Positions 1 through 10,240 of a DNA stretch of 64,000 nucleotides are shown in pieces. Position numbers and translations under genes: made by a program. Source of the stretch: Salipiger thiooxidans. Lineage in GTDB: Bacteria > Pseudomonadota > Alphaproteobacteria > Rhodobacterales > Rhodobacteraceae. The first letter of the stretch is position 1. Each line of letters begins with the position of its first letter. The stretch spans positions 124,001 to 188,000 of the forward strand of contig NZ_FNAV01000008.1 of assembly GCF_900102075.1 (NCBI RefSeq), in the 5' to 3' direction. Below the pieces are notes generated by a model. That model saw nothing but the letters and a program-made list of their open reading frames with translations, was not told where the DNA came from and ran no database searches.

Positions 1-578
1 CAGCCACGCCCGAATGTGCGTCGGTTGAGGGCGCCCGTCCGCCCCGGCCCGGGAAGAGCGTGGCTTGTTTTGACGCGTCACCCGCTCTGTCTTCGCGGAT
101 GAGGCGAAGAAATCCCGCGGAGAGCGGAGGTTTGGCGGAACCGGAACCGCTCTTGCGGGGTTCTTCCAACGGTCGGCCCCGCCGGTCCCGTTCTGTTTCT
201 CTCTCTGCCATGACGACCTCGTCGCCTTGCCGACCCGCAGGCCTCCGCTCTCCGACACCCAGACCCCGAGACATGCCCGGCACGCATCGCGACCCAGCCC
301 CTCATCGTGCCCCGACGTCCTGCCCGCCCGAAAGGGTGCGCGGGTGAGCCGCGTGCGCGGGGCGCCCGCGCCGCGCCCAAGAGGGCGCTGGACAGGACTC
401 CAGCCAGGCCGCAGGCTGGCGGCGGCACTGTCCGGCTCAGGGCCGGCTCGGGACCGGCACGGGCCGGGCGCAGGGACCAAACCTGGGCCGAACCAACGGT
501 CCCCGCACGCCCGGCCTCCCGCCGGGCGCCCGACGCAGACGCCTTCTCCCTCCGTTCCCTCATCGCTGGAAAGCTGAC
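1..578. other. Upstream region without a recognised gene
   Basis: This 578-base stretch precedes glgX. It is very GC-rich and open in several frames, but none of the translations resembles a protein family or shows a ribosome-binding site. It may hold the end of an unrecognised upstream feature and the glgX leader. I see no clear promoter or terminator. Confidence 0.4.
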
Positions 579-2627
<2,049 letters not shown>

Positions 2628-2672
2628 GCCGGTTGTGCCGTTTGAGCGGGTCCGGGATGAGGGTCCGGGGTG

Positions 2673-2757
2673 GCGCTTGTTGCGAGGTCCGGACCGGGGG
2701 TTTCACACCCCCGGACCCCCGTGGAGTTTAGGGGCAAGATGAAGCCCGGGCGTGGCG
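2673..2757. repeat. Intergenic hairpin repeat, copy 1
   Basis: A 65-base block (2691-2755) is identical to 31498-31562. The similarity extends leftward to about 2673, with GCGCTTGTTGCGAGG here and GCGCCTGTTGCGAGG in copy 2. It contains a perfect stem CCGGGGGT / ACCCCCGG with a 5-base loop. Both copies sit between convergent genes, here glgX and the ABC exporter. It has no ORF and no insertion-sequence ends. A transcription-termination or genome-dispersed palindrome role is an inference. Similar GC-rich hairpins are, from memory, common in roseobacter genomes. Confidence 0.85.
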
Positions 2758-2845
2758 CCCTCGTGCTGGGGTTGGGTGGTTTCGCTTTGCGTCCGGGTTT
2801 GGCCTGGATGGGGCCGGGTTGCGGCGATCTGGTCTGCGGTGAGAG

Positions 2846-4546
2846 TCAGCCCAGCAGCGCGACGTAGGCTTGCTGGTTGGAGACCAGCGTGTCGTGGTTG
2901 CCGATCTCGACGATGCGGCCCGTGTCGAGCACGACGATGCGGTCGGCATGGCGGATGGTCTCGAGCCGGTGGGCGATGATCAGCGTGGTGCGGCCCACCG
3001 CCAGCCGGGCGAGCGCCGCCTGCACCTCGCGCTCGGTGGCGCGGTCGAGCGCCGAGGTGGCCTCGTCCAGCAGCAGGATCGGCGGGTTGCGCAGGAACAC
3101 CCGCGCGATCGCCACGCGCTGGCGCTGGCCGCCCGAGAGCATCACGCCGCGCTCGCCCACCATGGTGTCGAGCCCCTGCGGCAGCTCCGAGACCAGCGTG
3201 TCGAGCCGGGCGTTGCGCACCGCCTCGAGGATCTCGTCCTCGCCGGCGTCGAGCTTGCCGTAGGCGATGTTCTCGCGCAGCGTGCCGCCGAACAGGAACA
3301 CGTCCTGGCTCACCAGCCCGACCTGGCGGCGCAGCGAGGCCAGCGTCATGTCGGTGAGCGCGACGCCGTCGATGCGGATCTCGCCGCCGGTCGGATCGTA
3401 GAAGCGCGGCACCAGCGCCATCAGCGTCGACTTGCCGGCGCCCGACGGGCCGACCAGCGCCACGGTTTCGCCCGGGGCGACCTCGAGCGTCACCCCGCGG
3501 AGCACGCCGCGGGCGCCGTCGTAGGTGAACTGCACGTCCTCGAAGCGGATGCGGCCGGAGAGCGCGGGGGCGTCCTGCGCGCCGGGGGCGTCGGCGATGT
3601 CGGGGCTCTGCGCCAGCAGCTTCTGGTAGCGCTGGAACCCCGCGATGCCGCGCGGATAGGTCTCGACCACCGCGGCGATCTTTTCGAGCGGGCGGAAGAA
3701 GACGCCGACCAGCAGCAGGAAGGCCACGTAGTCGCCGGTGCTGAGGCTGCCGCCGAAGACGAAGGCGGCGCCGGCCACCATCACCACCACCTGCACCGAG
3801 CGCATCCCCATGTATTGCAGCGCCGAGACCGTCGCCATGATCCGGTAGGCGTCGAGCTTGGTGGCGCGGTAGCGGGCGTTGTCCTCGGCGAAACGGGCGC
3901 GCTCGTGGGCCTCGTTGGTGAAGGCCTGCACCACGCGGATGCCGCCGATGCTCTCCTCGAGACGGACGTTGAAGGCGCCGACGCGGGCGTAGATCGCCTG
4001 CCAGTTGCGGGTCATCCTGCCGCCGTAGACCCCCAGCAGCCAGGCCATCAGCGGCACCACCACCAGCGTCATGAAGGCGAGCGGCGGGTGCAGCCAGAGC
4101 ATCAGCGCGAAGGCACCGGCAAAGGTCATGATCGCGATGAACAGATCCTCGGGGCCGTGGTGGGCGACCTCGCCGATTTCCTCGAGATCGCGGGTGACGC
4201 GGGCCACCAGCTTGCCGGTCTCGGCGCGGTCGAACCAGCCCCAGCTCAGCCGGGTGAGATGGGCGAAGGCGCGGGCGCGCATCTCGGTCTCGATGTTGAT
4301 GCCCAGCATGTGGCCCCAGTAGATCACCACCACCATCAGCAGGGCGTTGACGATGTAGACGCCCACGAGCCCGGCGGAGGCCAGCACCGTGAGCCCCCAG
4401 TCGCCCTGCGGCAGCAGGTGGTCGATGAAGCCCGCGACCGCGAGCGGGAAGGCGAGCTCGAGCAGGCCCGAGAGCACGGCGCAGCCGAAGTCGAGCCAGA
4501 AGAGCCCCATGTGCGGGCGGTAGTAGTCGAAGAACTGGCGGAGCAT
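2846..4546 (-). CDS. ABC exporter half-transporter (MsbA/drug-lipid type)
   Basis: A 566-residue inner-membrane half-transporter expected to work as a homodimer. The N-terminal ~300 residues form an ABC type-1 membrane domain with hydrophobic helices. The C-terminal ATPase carries Walker A GPSGAGKST, signature LSGGQRQRVAIAR, Walker B ILLLDEATSALD and the H-loop IIAHR. The fused membrane-ATPase order marks an exporter. Substrate (lipid A, phospholipid, peptide or drug) cannot be read from sequence. The start at the first ATG of the membrane domain is chosen because upstream codons in this frame give a low-complexity Pro/Arg tail. It converges with glgX and has no partner subunit nearby. Confidence 0.9.
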   Translation of the reverse strand: MLRQFFDYYRPHMGLFWLDFGCAVLSGLLELAFPLAVAGFIDHLLPQGDWGLTVLASAGLVGVYIVNALLMVVVIYWGHMLGINIETEMRARAFAHLTRLSWGWFDRAETGKLVARVTRDLEEIGEVAHHGPEDLFIAIMTFAGAFALMLWLHPPLAFMTLVVVPLMAWLLGVYGGRMTRNWQAIYARVGAFNVRLEESIGGIRVVQAFTNEAHERARFAEDNARYRATKLDAYRIMATVSALQYMGMRSVQVVVMVAGAAFVFGGSLSTGDYVAFLLLVGVFFRPLEKIAAVVETYPRGIAGFQRYQKLLAQSPDIADAPGAQDAPALSGRIRFEDVQFTYDGARGVLRGVTLEVAPGETVALVGPSGAGKSTLMALVPRFYDPTGGEIRIDGVALTDMTLASLRRQVGLVSQDVFLFGGTLRENIAYGKLDAGEDEILEAVRNARLDTLVSELPQGLDTMVGERGVMLSGGQRQRVAIARVFLRNPPILLLDEATSALDRATEREVQAALARLAVGRTTLIIAHRLETIRHADRIVVLDTGRIVEIGNHDTLVSNQQAYVALLG

Positions 4547-4855
4547 CGGGTCTCTGACCTTTCAGGTGCGGGCAGGCGGGTGTCAGGCGGCGTGCGTCGG
4601 GTGGCGATGGGTGGTGCCAGAGCGATGGCACGCGGGGCGGTCTGTGTCACGCCCCGGCGGGACCGGGGGGCGGCGGATGGGTCGGGGCGCTTCCGGGGAA
4701 CGCAGCGGGCGCCACGTGGTGCGGTGAGCGGCGCCTGAAACGGCGGAGCGGAGCGCCGCGCAGGAGGGCGCCAAGGGAGCGGAGCGGCCGCTGCAAAATG
4801 CGGCGGCCGGGGGGGGGACGGCGCGCCGGGGGTCGTGTCGCGGCAGCGGGGCAGG
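4547..4855. other. Intergenic spacer, no gene seen
   Basis: About 309 very GC-rich bases between the start of the ABC exporter and the stop of the TonB receptor gene, both on the minus strand. It must hold the exporter promoter, but no convincing -35/-10 pair, terminator with a T-run or small gene is visible. Confidence 0.45.
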
Positions 4856-6982
4856 TCACCACTTCCACGTCAGGCGCGCCTGCACCGTGCGGCCGTCGCC
4901 GTAGTAGCAGCCGAAGGAGCCGCAGGTGGCGACATAGGTCTCGTCGAAGAGGTTCGACACGTTGACCGAGAGGCCGAGGTCCTCGGTGATCGCGTAGGAG
5001 GCCTGCAGGTCGACCAGCGTGACGTCGTCGAGGTCGTAGCTGTTGGCCGCGTCACCGTAGTGCTCGCCGATGTAGCGCAGGCCGCCGCCGAGCTGCAGCC
5101 CCGCCAGCCTGTGCCCCGGCGCGAAATCGTAGTTCAGCCAGAGGCTGGCGTTGTGCTCTGGCGCGTTGGCGAGCTGGTTGCCTTCGTTGTCGCCGTCCAG
5201 CACCTCGGTGTCGTTCCAGGTGTACTGGCCGCGCAGGTTCCAGCCCTGCGCGAGGTCGGCCGAGGCCTCGAGCTCGAGCCCGCGCGAGCGGACCTCGCCC
5301 TCCTGCCGGAAGTCGCCGACGCCGTTGGCATCGGTGTAGGCCGAGCGCACGTTGGTCTGGCGCAGGTCGTAGAGCGCCGCCGAGAAGAAGCCGTCGAAGC
5401 TCAGCGGCTGGTACTTCACGCCCACTTCCCACTGCCGGCCACGGGTCGGCTCGAAGGCCGAGCCGCTGTTGTCGGTGCCGATCTCCGGGTCGAAGGAGGT
5501 GGCATAGCTGACGTAGGGCACGAGGCCGTTGGCGAAGAGATAGGACAGCCCGGCGCGGCCGGTGGTGGCCTCGTCGTCCTGGTCGATCCCGGAGCGGTTC
5601 ACGGTGCCCAGATAGTCGGTGAAGCTGGTGCCCTTCTGGCGGGTCCAGTCGTGGCGCAGCGCGAGGTTGGCGCGCCAGTTGCCGAAGGCCATCTCGTCCT
5701 GCACGTAGAGGCCGATCTGCTCGAGCGTCACGTCGGTGGCTTCGAGATACCACGGCTCGCTCAGGTTGGCGCCGTCATGGCGCGGGTTCGAGAAGCTGAT
5801 GTCGTCGGCATAGAGGAAGCCGGTCCGCTCCTCGACGCCGTAGCGGCGGGCGTCGAGCCCGACCATCAGCCTGTGGTCGACGGTGCCGGTCTGCAGCCGG
5901 CCGGTGAGCCGGGCGTCGAGGTTCTGGGAATAGCTGTCCTCGTCGGTGACATTGGCGCCGCGGGTCACGGTGTCGCCGTCGGCCACGCCATTGTTGACGT
6001 AGAAGCCGGTGTAGTCCCAGTCGAATTTCTGGTGGCGGAAATTCACGTCGAGGGTCCAGTCCGGGGTCAGCTCCTGGCTCAGGTTGAAGCCGAGGTTGAG
6101 CATCTCGCGGTCGCTGTCGTCATCCTTTGGATCGCCGCCGTAGAAACTGCGCAGGTCGTCGTCGTTCTTGTCGCCGATCAGGTCGTAGGGCACGCCCGCG
6201 GGCGTGATCGGGCTGTCCTTGAGCCACGAGCCGAGGACTTCGAGCGAGGTGCGCTCGGTCGGCTGCCAGCGGGTGGCAAGGCCGAGGTAGCTGCGGCTGT
6301 TGGTAAGCTCTTCCACGTCCTCCTCGGTGTCGCGGGCGACAGCGGTGACGCGGGCGGCGAAACTGTCCGAGAAGGCGTGGTTGTAGTCGACAAAGCCTTC
6401 GGTGGCCTTGGGATCGCCCACGCCGACGCCGAACTCGCCGAAGCTGAGGAACTGCGCCCGCTTCTGGATCTGGTTGATGACGCCGCCGGGCGTGCCCGCG
6501 CCGTAGAGCGCCGAGGACGGGCCCTTCAGCACCTCGACCCGCTCGAGCGAGTAGATCTCGAAGGCCGGCGCGCCGAAGTCGCGCATCAGGCGCAGGCCGT
6601 TCAGGTACTGGGCGTCCGAGCCGTTGAAGCCGCGGATCGTCGGGCTGTCGAAGCGCGGGTCGGTGCCGAAGGGCTGCGCGGTGAGGCCGGCGGTGTAGCC
6701 CAGCGTGTCGCCGAGCGTGGTGGCGCCCTGATCCTCGATCTGCTCGCCGGTGATCACCGAGACCGACTGCGGGGTCTCGAGGATGGGGGTGCCGCTCTTG
6801 GCGGCGGTAGCGGCGGTGGTGGCGACGTAGCCCGCCACCGGGTCCGAGGGATCGGGGGCCTCGCCTTCGACGTAGAGCGTGCCGAGGTCGTAGAGGTCTG
6901 CTGTGGATTGCGCCTGCGCGGCGCAGGTCAGCGCCAGCAGGCTCGCGCCCGTGGCGAGGGCGCTGCGAAGGGGGAGGGTCAT
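4856..6982 (-). CDS. TonB-dependent siderophore receptor
   Basis: A 708-residue outer-membrane receptor for a ferric siderophore. It has a signal peptide ending ALTCAAQA, then a plug domain with the typical siderophore-receptor signatures TPQSVSVIT, TIRGFN, LERVEVLKGPSSALYG and PGGVIN, and a 22-strand-type barrel ending in the aromatic terminus LTWKW. The start chosen is the MTLPLRS methionine, because it places the signal peptide at the very N-terminus and leaves a 34-base gap to the AraC gene. A longer start at 7078 would overlap that gene. AraC-type regulator plus receptor is a classic siderophore-inducible pair. No ABC importer for the siderophore lies nearby. Catecholate or hydroxamate specificity is not decidable. 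Confidence 0.93.
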   Translation of the reverse strand: MTLPLRSALATGASLLALTCAAQAQSTADLYDLGTLYVEGEAPDPSDPVAGYVATTAATAAKSGTPILETPQSVSVITGEQIEDQGATTLGDTLGYTAGLTAQPFGTDPRFDSPTIRGFNGSDAQYLNGLRLMRDFGAPAFEIYSLERVEVLKGPSSALYGAGTPGGVINQIQKRAQFLSFGEFGVGVGDPKATEGFVDYNHAFSDSFAARVTAVARDTEEDVEELTNSRSYLGLATRWQPTERTSLEVLGSWLKDSPITPAGVPYDLIGDKNDDDLRSFYGGDPKDDDSDREMLNLGFNLSQELTPDWTLDVNFRHQKFDWDYTGFYVNNGVADGDTVTRGANVTDEDSYSQNLDARLTGRLQTGTVDHRLMVGLDARRYGVEERTGFLYADDISFSNPRHDGANLSEPWYLEATDVTLEQIGLYVQDEMAFGNWRANLALRHDWTRQKGTSFTDYLGTVNRSGIDQDDEATTGRAGLSYLFANGLVPYVSYATSFDPEIGTDNSGSAFEPTRGRQWEVGVKYQPLSFDGFFSAALYDLRQTNVRSAYTDANGVGDFRQEGEVRSRGLELEASADLAQGWNLRGQYTWNDTEVLDGDNEGNQLANAPEHNASLWLNYDFAPGHRLAGLQLGGGLRYIGEHYGDAANSYDLDDVTLVDLQASYAITEDLGLSVNVSNLFDETYVATCGSFGCYYGDGRTVQARLTWKW

Positions 6983-7016
6983 GTCACTGTCCGCGTTCTG
7001 ATGGATTCCCGATGGT

Positions 7017-7949
7017 TTATCTCGGGATTTGCCGCGTGGCTTGAACGGAACCGGCGGGATTTGAAGGGTCCGGGACAAAACGCTGCCGCCGCCAGTCGCC
7101 GGGGCTTTGACCGTGGCGGGCGCGGAAGGCGCGGCTGAGGTGGGCCTGGTCGGCGAACCCGGTGGCGGCGGCGATGTCGGCGAGGCTGCGCCCGGCGTCG
7201 GGCATCAGCGCCTGTGCCGCGTCGAGCCGCAGCCCCATGAGCCAGCGCTGAGGCGTCTGCCCGAGGCTTTGACGGAAGCCGCGGGTGAGCCAGCTTTCCG
7301 ACAGGCCCGCCAGCTCGGCCAGTTCGGCGGTGGGGATGCGCCGCCCCAGCGCCTCGCGGGCATGGGCCTCGAGCCGGCGCAGGATGCGCGGCGGCACGCC
7401 CCCGCGGTCGGCGTCGGGGGCGGGGGCGTCGCTGGGGGCGGGCAGGTCGATGACCTCGGCCAGCAGCGCCGACAACAGCCCGTCGGTGGCAAGGTCGGGC
7501 CGGCCAGGGTGCTGCACCTCGTCGGCGATCATCGCGGCCAGCGCCTCGATCCGCGCGGCGCTGGCGATCAGCCGCGGGGTGGCGAGGTCGCGCGGGGCGG
7601 CCAGCCCGTGCAGCCGCTGCGCCAGCGGGCCCGCGTCGAGATGCAGGTCGAGATGGGCATAGCCGCCGGCCCGGCCGAGCTCGCTCCAGAGCGGGACATG
7701 GGCGGGGATGTAGAACACGCCGACGCCATCGCGCCACGGCTCGGTCTCGGAGGTGCGCAGGCGCAGGCTTTCGCCGCCGCCGAGGAAGACCACCAGCCGC
7801 GGGTCGGGCGCGCTGTAGAAGCCGCCGCCGCCGGCCTCGCCATGCACATGCCAGACATCGGCGATGACGCCGGGCCAGCGCCGCCACGACAGCGGGCGCA
7901 GGGTGCGGATGGCGCGGGTTTCGGCGGTCATGCGGGGCATGAAGGTCAT
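7017..7949 (-). CDS. AraC-family regulator of the adjacent siderophore receptor
   Basis: About 310 residues with a variable N-terminal sensing region and a C-terminal double helix-turn-helix. The second helix-turn-helix contains ADIAAATGFADQAHLSRAFR, the AraC/XylS signature. It lies 34 bases upstream of the TonB receptor gene on the same strand, probably in one unit, which fits the PchR/YbtA-like habit of activating a receptor when the siderophore is bound (family knowledge, inferred here). Several in-frame starts exist (8084, 7949, 7940, 7931). The 7949 ATG avoids a Pro/Arg-rich tail and is my choice, with low certainty. The divergent region upstream contains an iron-box-like palindrome. Confidence 0.85.
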   Translation of the reverse strand: MTFMPRMTAETRAIRTLRPLSWRRWPGVIADVWHVHGEAGGGGFYSAPDPRLVVFLGGGESLRLRTSETEPWRDGVGVFYIPAHVPLWSELGRAGGYAHLDLHLDAGPLAQRLHGLAAPRDLATPRLIASAARIEALAAMIADEVQHPGRPDLATDGLLSALLAEVIDLPAPSDAPAPDADRGGVPPRILRRLEAHAREALGRRIPTAELAELAGLSESWLTRGFRQSLGQTPQRWLMGLRLDAAQALMPDAGRSLADIAAATGFADQAHLSRAFRARHGQSPGDWRRQRFVPDPSNPAGSVQATRQIPR

Positions 7950-8200
7950 GAAGGACGCTCGCGTGGCAGGCCCGGGGGCAGGGGTAGGGGTGCGGAGGAT
8001 CGCGGGCGGTGCAAGCTGCTGGCGGGGCATGTGCCGCGCGTGTCTCCGGGACCTGGCGGGCCGGGAGACCGGCTTGCTGAGCATCGCGGATCATGCCGCA
8101 AGGCCGCGCGGGGGTCAAGCAGGACAGGGGTTTCGCGGGTCTTGGCGACCGGCGCGGCGGTCGCGTGGACGGTTGGCACGCGGTGGGGGTTGCATTATCC

Positions 8201-8213
8201 GACTAAATTAGTC
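8201..8213. promoter_or_regulatory. Iron-responsive (IscR/Iron-Rhodo-box-like) palindrome
   Basis: GACTAAATTAGTC is a perfect inverted repeat GACTAA-A-TTAGTC. It fits the core GACTRWWWYAGTC of the IscR type-1 site and resembles the iron-box proposed for Rhodobacterales. It lies 112 bases before the 8326 gene and in the shared divergent region with the AraC/TonB receptor pair, so iron control of one or both is likely. The assignment to a particular regulator is inference. Confidence 0.6.
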
Positions 8214-8325
8214 AGAGAAAAAGGGCGATGCCAGCCGGGGCGACCCTCGCAAGCTTTTCTTCATGTGTTCACTTGCGGGCGACGTCCCTCTGTCGCCCGC
8301 ATCTTTCCTGACGAAAGGCCCTGCG

Positions 8326-8811
8326 ATGACAGCGACAGGATCCCACGGCTGCGGCCGTCCGCACCACGGCGGCTATGACGGCATGGGCATCGGGGCGCTC
8401 GAACCCCGGATGCTCTGCACCCTCACCGTCGCCCGCTATTTCTTCCAGAGCTTCGCGGTGCCGCAGCTCGAGGGCTGGACCCGCGCCCTGAGCGGGGCGG
8501 AACACCTGCTTGGCCGTGACGCGGCCCCGGGGTTTGCCTGCGCGGTGCTGCGGGTGGTGCAGGCGATGCGGCGCAGCCGCAAGAGCGTGTTCCACTTCTC
8601 GAACCCCGATTGCAGCAACTGCGCCGCAAGGCTGAGCGGCCACGAGCGGCTGCTGCTGAACGCCCTGCGCGCCACCCTCCAGGACCGCCCCGACAATGCC
8701 GAGGGCCACGCCATGCTGCTCTGCGAGGGCAACGATACCTCGGAATTCCTCGAGGAGGTGGAGGCGCTTGCCCGGATGATGGAGGCACGGCCGCACCGCG
8801 TCCTCAACTGA
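8326..8811 (+). CDS. Conserved-looking small protein, probably iron-regulated
   Basis: 161 residues, soluble, no signal peptide or membrane segment. The N-terminus is Gly/His-rich (SHGCGRPHHGG). A central motif NPDCSNCA carries a CxxC pair and there are further Cys in the N-terminal half, so metal or Fe-S binding is possible. I do not recognise the family with certainty. The ATG at 8326 follows GAAAGG-type ribosome-binding sequence. The longer frame from 8263 would run back towards the iron-box-like palindrome at 8201-8213. A strong hairpin plus T-run terminator follows. Placement next to a siderophore receptor and behind the iron box argues for an iron-homeostasis role. Confidence 0.75.
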   Translation: MTATGSHGCGRPHHGGYDGMGIGALEPRMLCTLTVARYFFQSFAVPQLEGWTRALSGAEHLLGRDAAPGFACAVLRVVQAMRRSRKSVFHFSNPDCSNCAARLSGHERLLLNALRATLQDRPDNAEGHAMLLCEGNDTSEFLEEVEALARMMEARPHRVLN

Positions 8812-8884
8812 CGGATCCCGTGGCGGGGCCGCCGCCCGATCCTCCCCGGCGCCGGATGCCGACAGGCTGCCAACCGGCGTATCC

Positions 8885-8918
8885 CCCCCGCGCGGTCCGG
8901 CACCGTGCGGGGGTTTTT
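8885..8918 (+). terminator. Rho-independent terminator of the 8326 gene
   Basis: A 12-base-pair stem (8885-8896 with 8902-8913, one G-U pair) with a 5-base loop is followed directly by TTTTT. It begins 74 bases after the stop codon. Confidence 0.8.
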
Positions 8919-8929
8919 GCTTCGCCCCG

Positions 8930-9345
8930 GGGGGCCTGGCGCTCGCCGCCGCGGCGCGACAGCAGGATCACCGCCAGAAGCAGCACCACAGTCACGCCGA
9001 CCGGCAGGGACGATACCGCCGCGATGGTCGGGTCGACCTGATCGCGCAGCCCGCTGAACATCCTCTCGGTGAGCGTGGTGTTTTCGCCCCCCGAGATGCA
9101 GCTCGGGATTACCACACCGTCGAGCGAGGTGATGAAGGCGAAGAGCGCCCCGAAATCACCGCCGGCCGGATCTGCGGCAGGGTGACGGTGAGAAAGGCCT
9201 GCGCCTCGGTGACGCCGAGGTTGCGGGCGGCCTTCTCGAGGTTGAGTCCGAACGGCGCCGGCGCCGGGCTCGTGGTCCCCACGACGAAGAGGATGGCCAG
9301 CACCACGACCTGCAGGAGGCGCTGCCGGAGATCCCGCTGCGGTCC
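8930..9345 (-). pseudogene. Relic of a PotC/YdcV-type ABC permease
   Basis: Minus-strand translation shows the EAA-loop motif of polyamine-type ABC permeases, LEKAARNLGVTEAQAFL followed by TVTLPQIRPAVISG. The frame then breaks by one missing base near 9155 and resumes as LFAFITSLDGV then VIPSCISGG and a final membrane helix ending in RRGG. The N-terminal two thirds of the gene are absent. On the plus strand at about 9349-9471 a short segment ending VPETVILV and a stop looks like the tail of an ABC ATPase TOBE domain, so the locus may be a scrambled transporter remnant. Function is lost. Confidence 0.6.
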
Positions 9346-9487
9346 GAGCTGATTCACGGCGAGCCCTGTGGCCCGCTCGAGAAGGCAGATCTCGGGCTGC
9401 GCCTCGCGGCGAGGCCCCGCGCCGGGCTCGCCATCACGCCGCTGGTGCCCGAGACGGTGATCCTGGTCTGACCCCGGTGCCCTGCGG

Positions 9488-10126
9488 TCAGTAGACCGGC
9501 GGCGACACCACCCAGATCGCCACGGCGGGCTCGGGCCCGTCGTTGCGCCAGCCATAGGCGCGGCCGGAGAACTGGAAGCTGTCGCCCGGGTGCAAATCGA
9601 AGCTCTCGCCATCGACGAACAGCGTCAGATGCCCCGAGACCAGCACCGCGCCGTCCTCGCGCCCCGCCCGCGGGCGCATCTCGTCGCGGCTGGCACCGGG
9701 GGCGAAGACCGACCGCATCATCTCGAAGGCGCCGTCGAGCGAGGGCGAGAGCAGTTCCTCGACCAGCCCGCTCTCGTCGGAGCCGATGGGCATCCGGTCC
9801 TCCTGCCGCAGCACCAGCCCCTGCTCGCGCTCGGCCCGTCCGGCGGAGCGGAAGAAGAACGAGATGGTGAGTCCGAAGAGCGCGGCGATCTTTTCGAGAT
9901 CGCGGATCGAGGGCTCGGCCTGCCCACGCTCGATCAGGCTGAGCCAGCCCGCCGAGCGGCCGGTCGCCTCGGCCAGCGCCTGAAGCGTCAGGCCGCGCGA
10001 CTTGCGCAGCGCCCGGATGTCGGTGCCGACCTGTCTGTTCAAACCGCGCGTCCCCGTCGTTCCTGTACGGGCAGACGCTAACGGCTCGCGTCGTTCTGCG
10101 CAACATTGTGGCGTTTTTTCCGGCAT
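9488..10126 (-). CDS. XRE-family regulator with cupin sensor domain
   Basis: 212 residues. An N-terminal helix-turn-helix of the XRE type (LTLQALAEATGRSAGWLSLI) is followed by a C-terminal cupin fold (GHLTLFVDGESFDLHPGDSF). This architecture is common for local regulators of polyamine, amino-acid and methylamine catabolism. It is divergent from the methylated-glycine dehydrogenase gene, with 114 bases between them, which makes that gene the likely target. The ATG at 10126 is used, and a TTG about 30 codons later is an alternative start nearer the helix-turn-helix. Confidence 0.85.
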   Translation of the reverse strand: MPEKTPQCCAERREPLASARTGTTGTRGLNRQVGTDIRALRKSRGLTLQALAEATGRSAGWLSLIERGQAEPSIRDLEKIAALFGLTISFFFRSAGRAEREQGLVLRQEDRMPIGSDESGLVEELLSPSLDGAFEMMRSVFAPGASRDEMRPRAGREDGAVLVSGHLTLFVDGESFDLHPGDSFQFSGRAYGWRNDGPEPAVAIWVVSPPVY

Positions 10127-10138
10127 ATCGAATTGTGA

Positions 10139-10163
10139 CTAAAAAAATAAATTCAAATTTTAG
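10139..10163. promoter_or_regulatory. A/T-rich dyad between XRE regulator and dehydrogenase
   Basis: CTAAAA (10139-10144) and TTTTAG (10158-10163) form an inverted repeat inside the only A/T-rich patch of this divergent promoter region. It is a candidate operator for the XRE-cupin protein. Binding is inferred from position only. Confidence 0.35.
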
Positions 10164-10240
10164 GTGGCTGTGGAATGGTGCGGGTATCGAATCCCCGCCG
10201 GGCGCAGATGCACTCCGGCCAAGTCGAAGGATCCCCGCAG

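Noticed and set aside
2870-4738. Plus-strand 622-codon frame opposite the ABC exporter
   Set aside because: Shadow of the minus-strand exporter, which has complete Walker A, signature and Walker B motifs.
6983-7078. Longer N-terminus for the TonB receptor starting at 7078
   Set aside because: It would hide the signal peptide behind 32 residues and overlap the AraC gene. The ATG at 6982 fits both.
4835-7138. Plus-strand 767-codon frame opposite the TonB receptor
   Set aside because: Low-complexity Val/Gly/Ala/Arg translation. The receptor plug and barrel motifs are on the minus strand.
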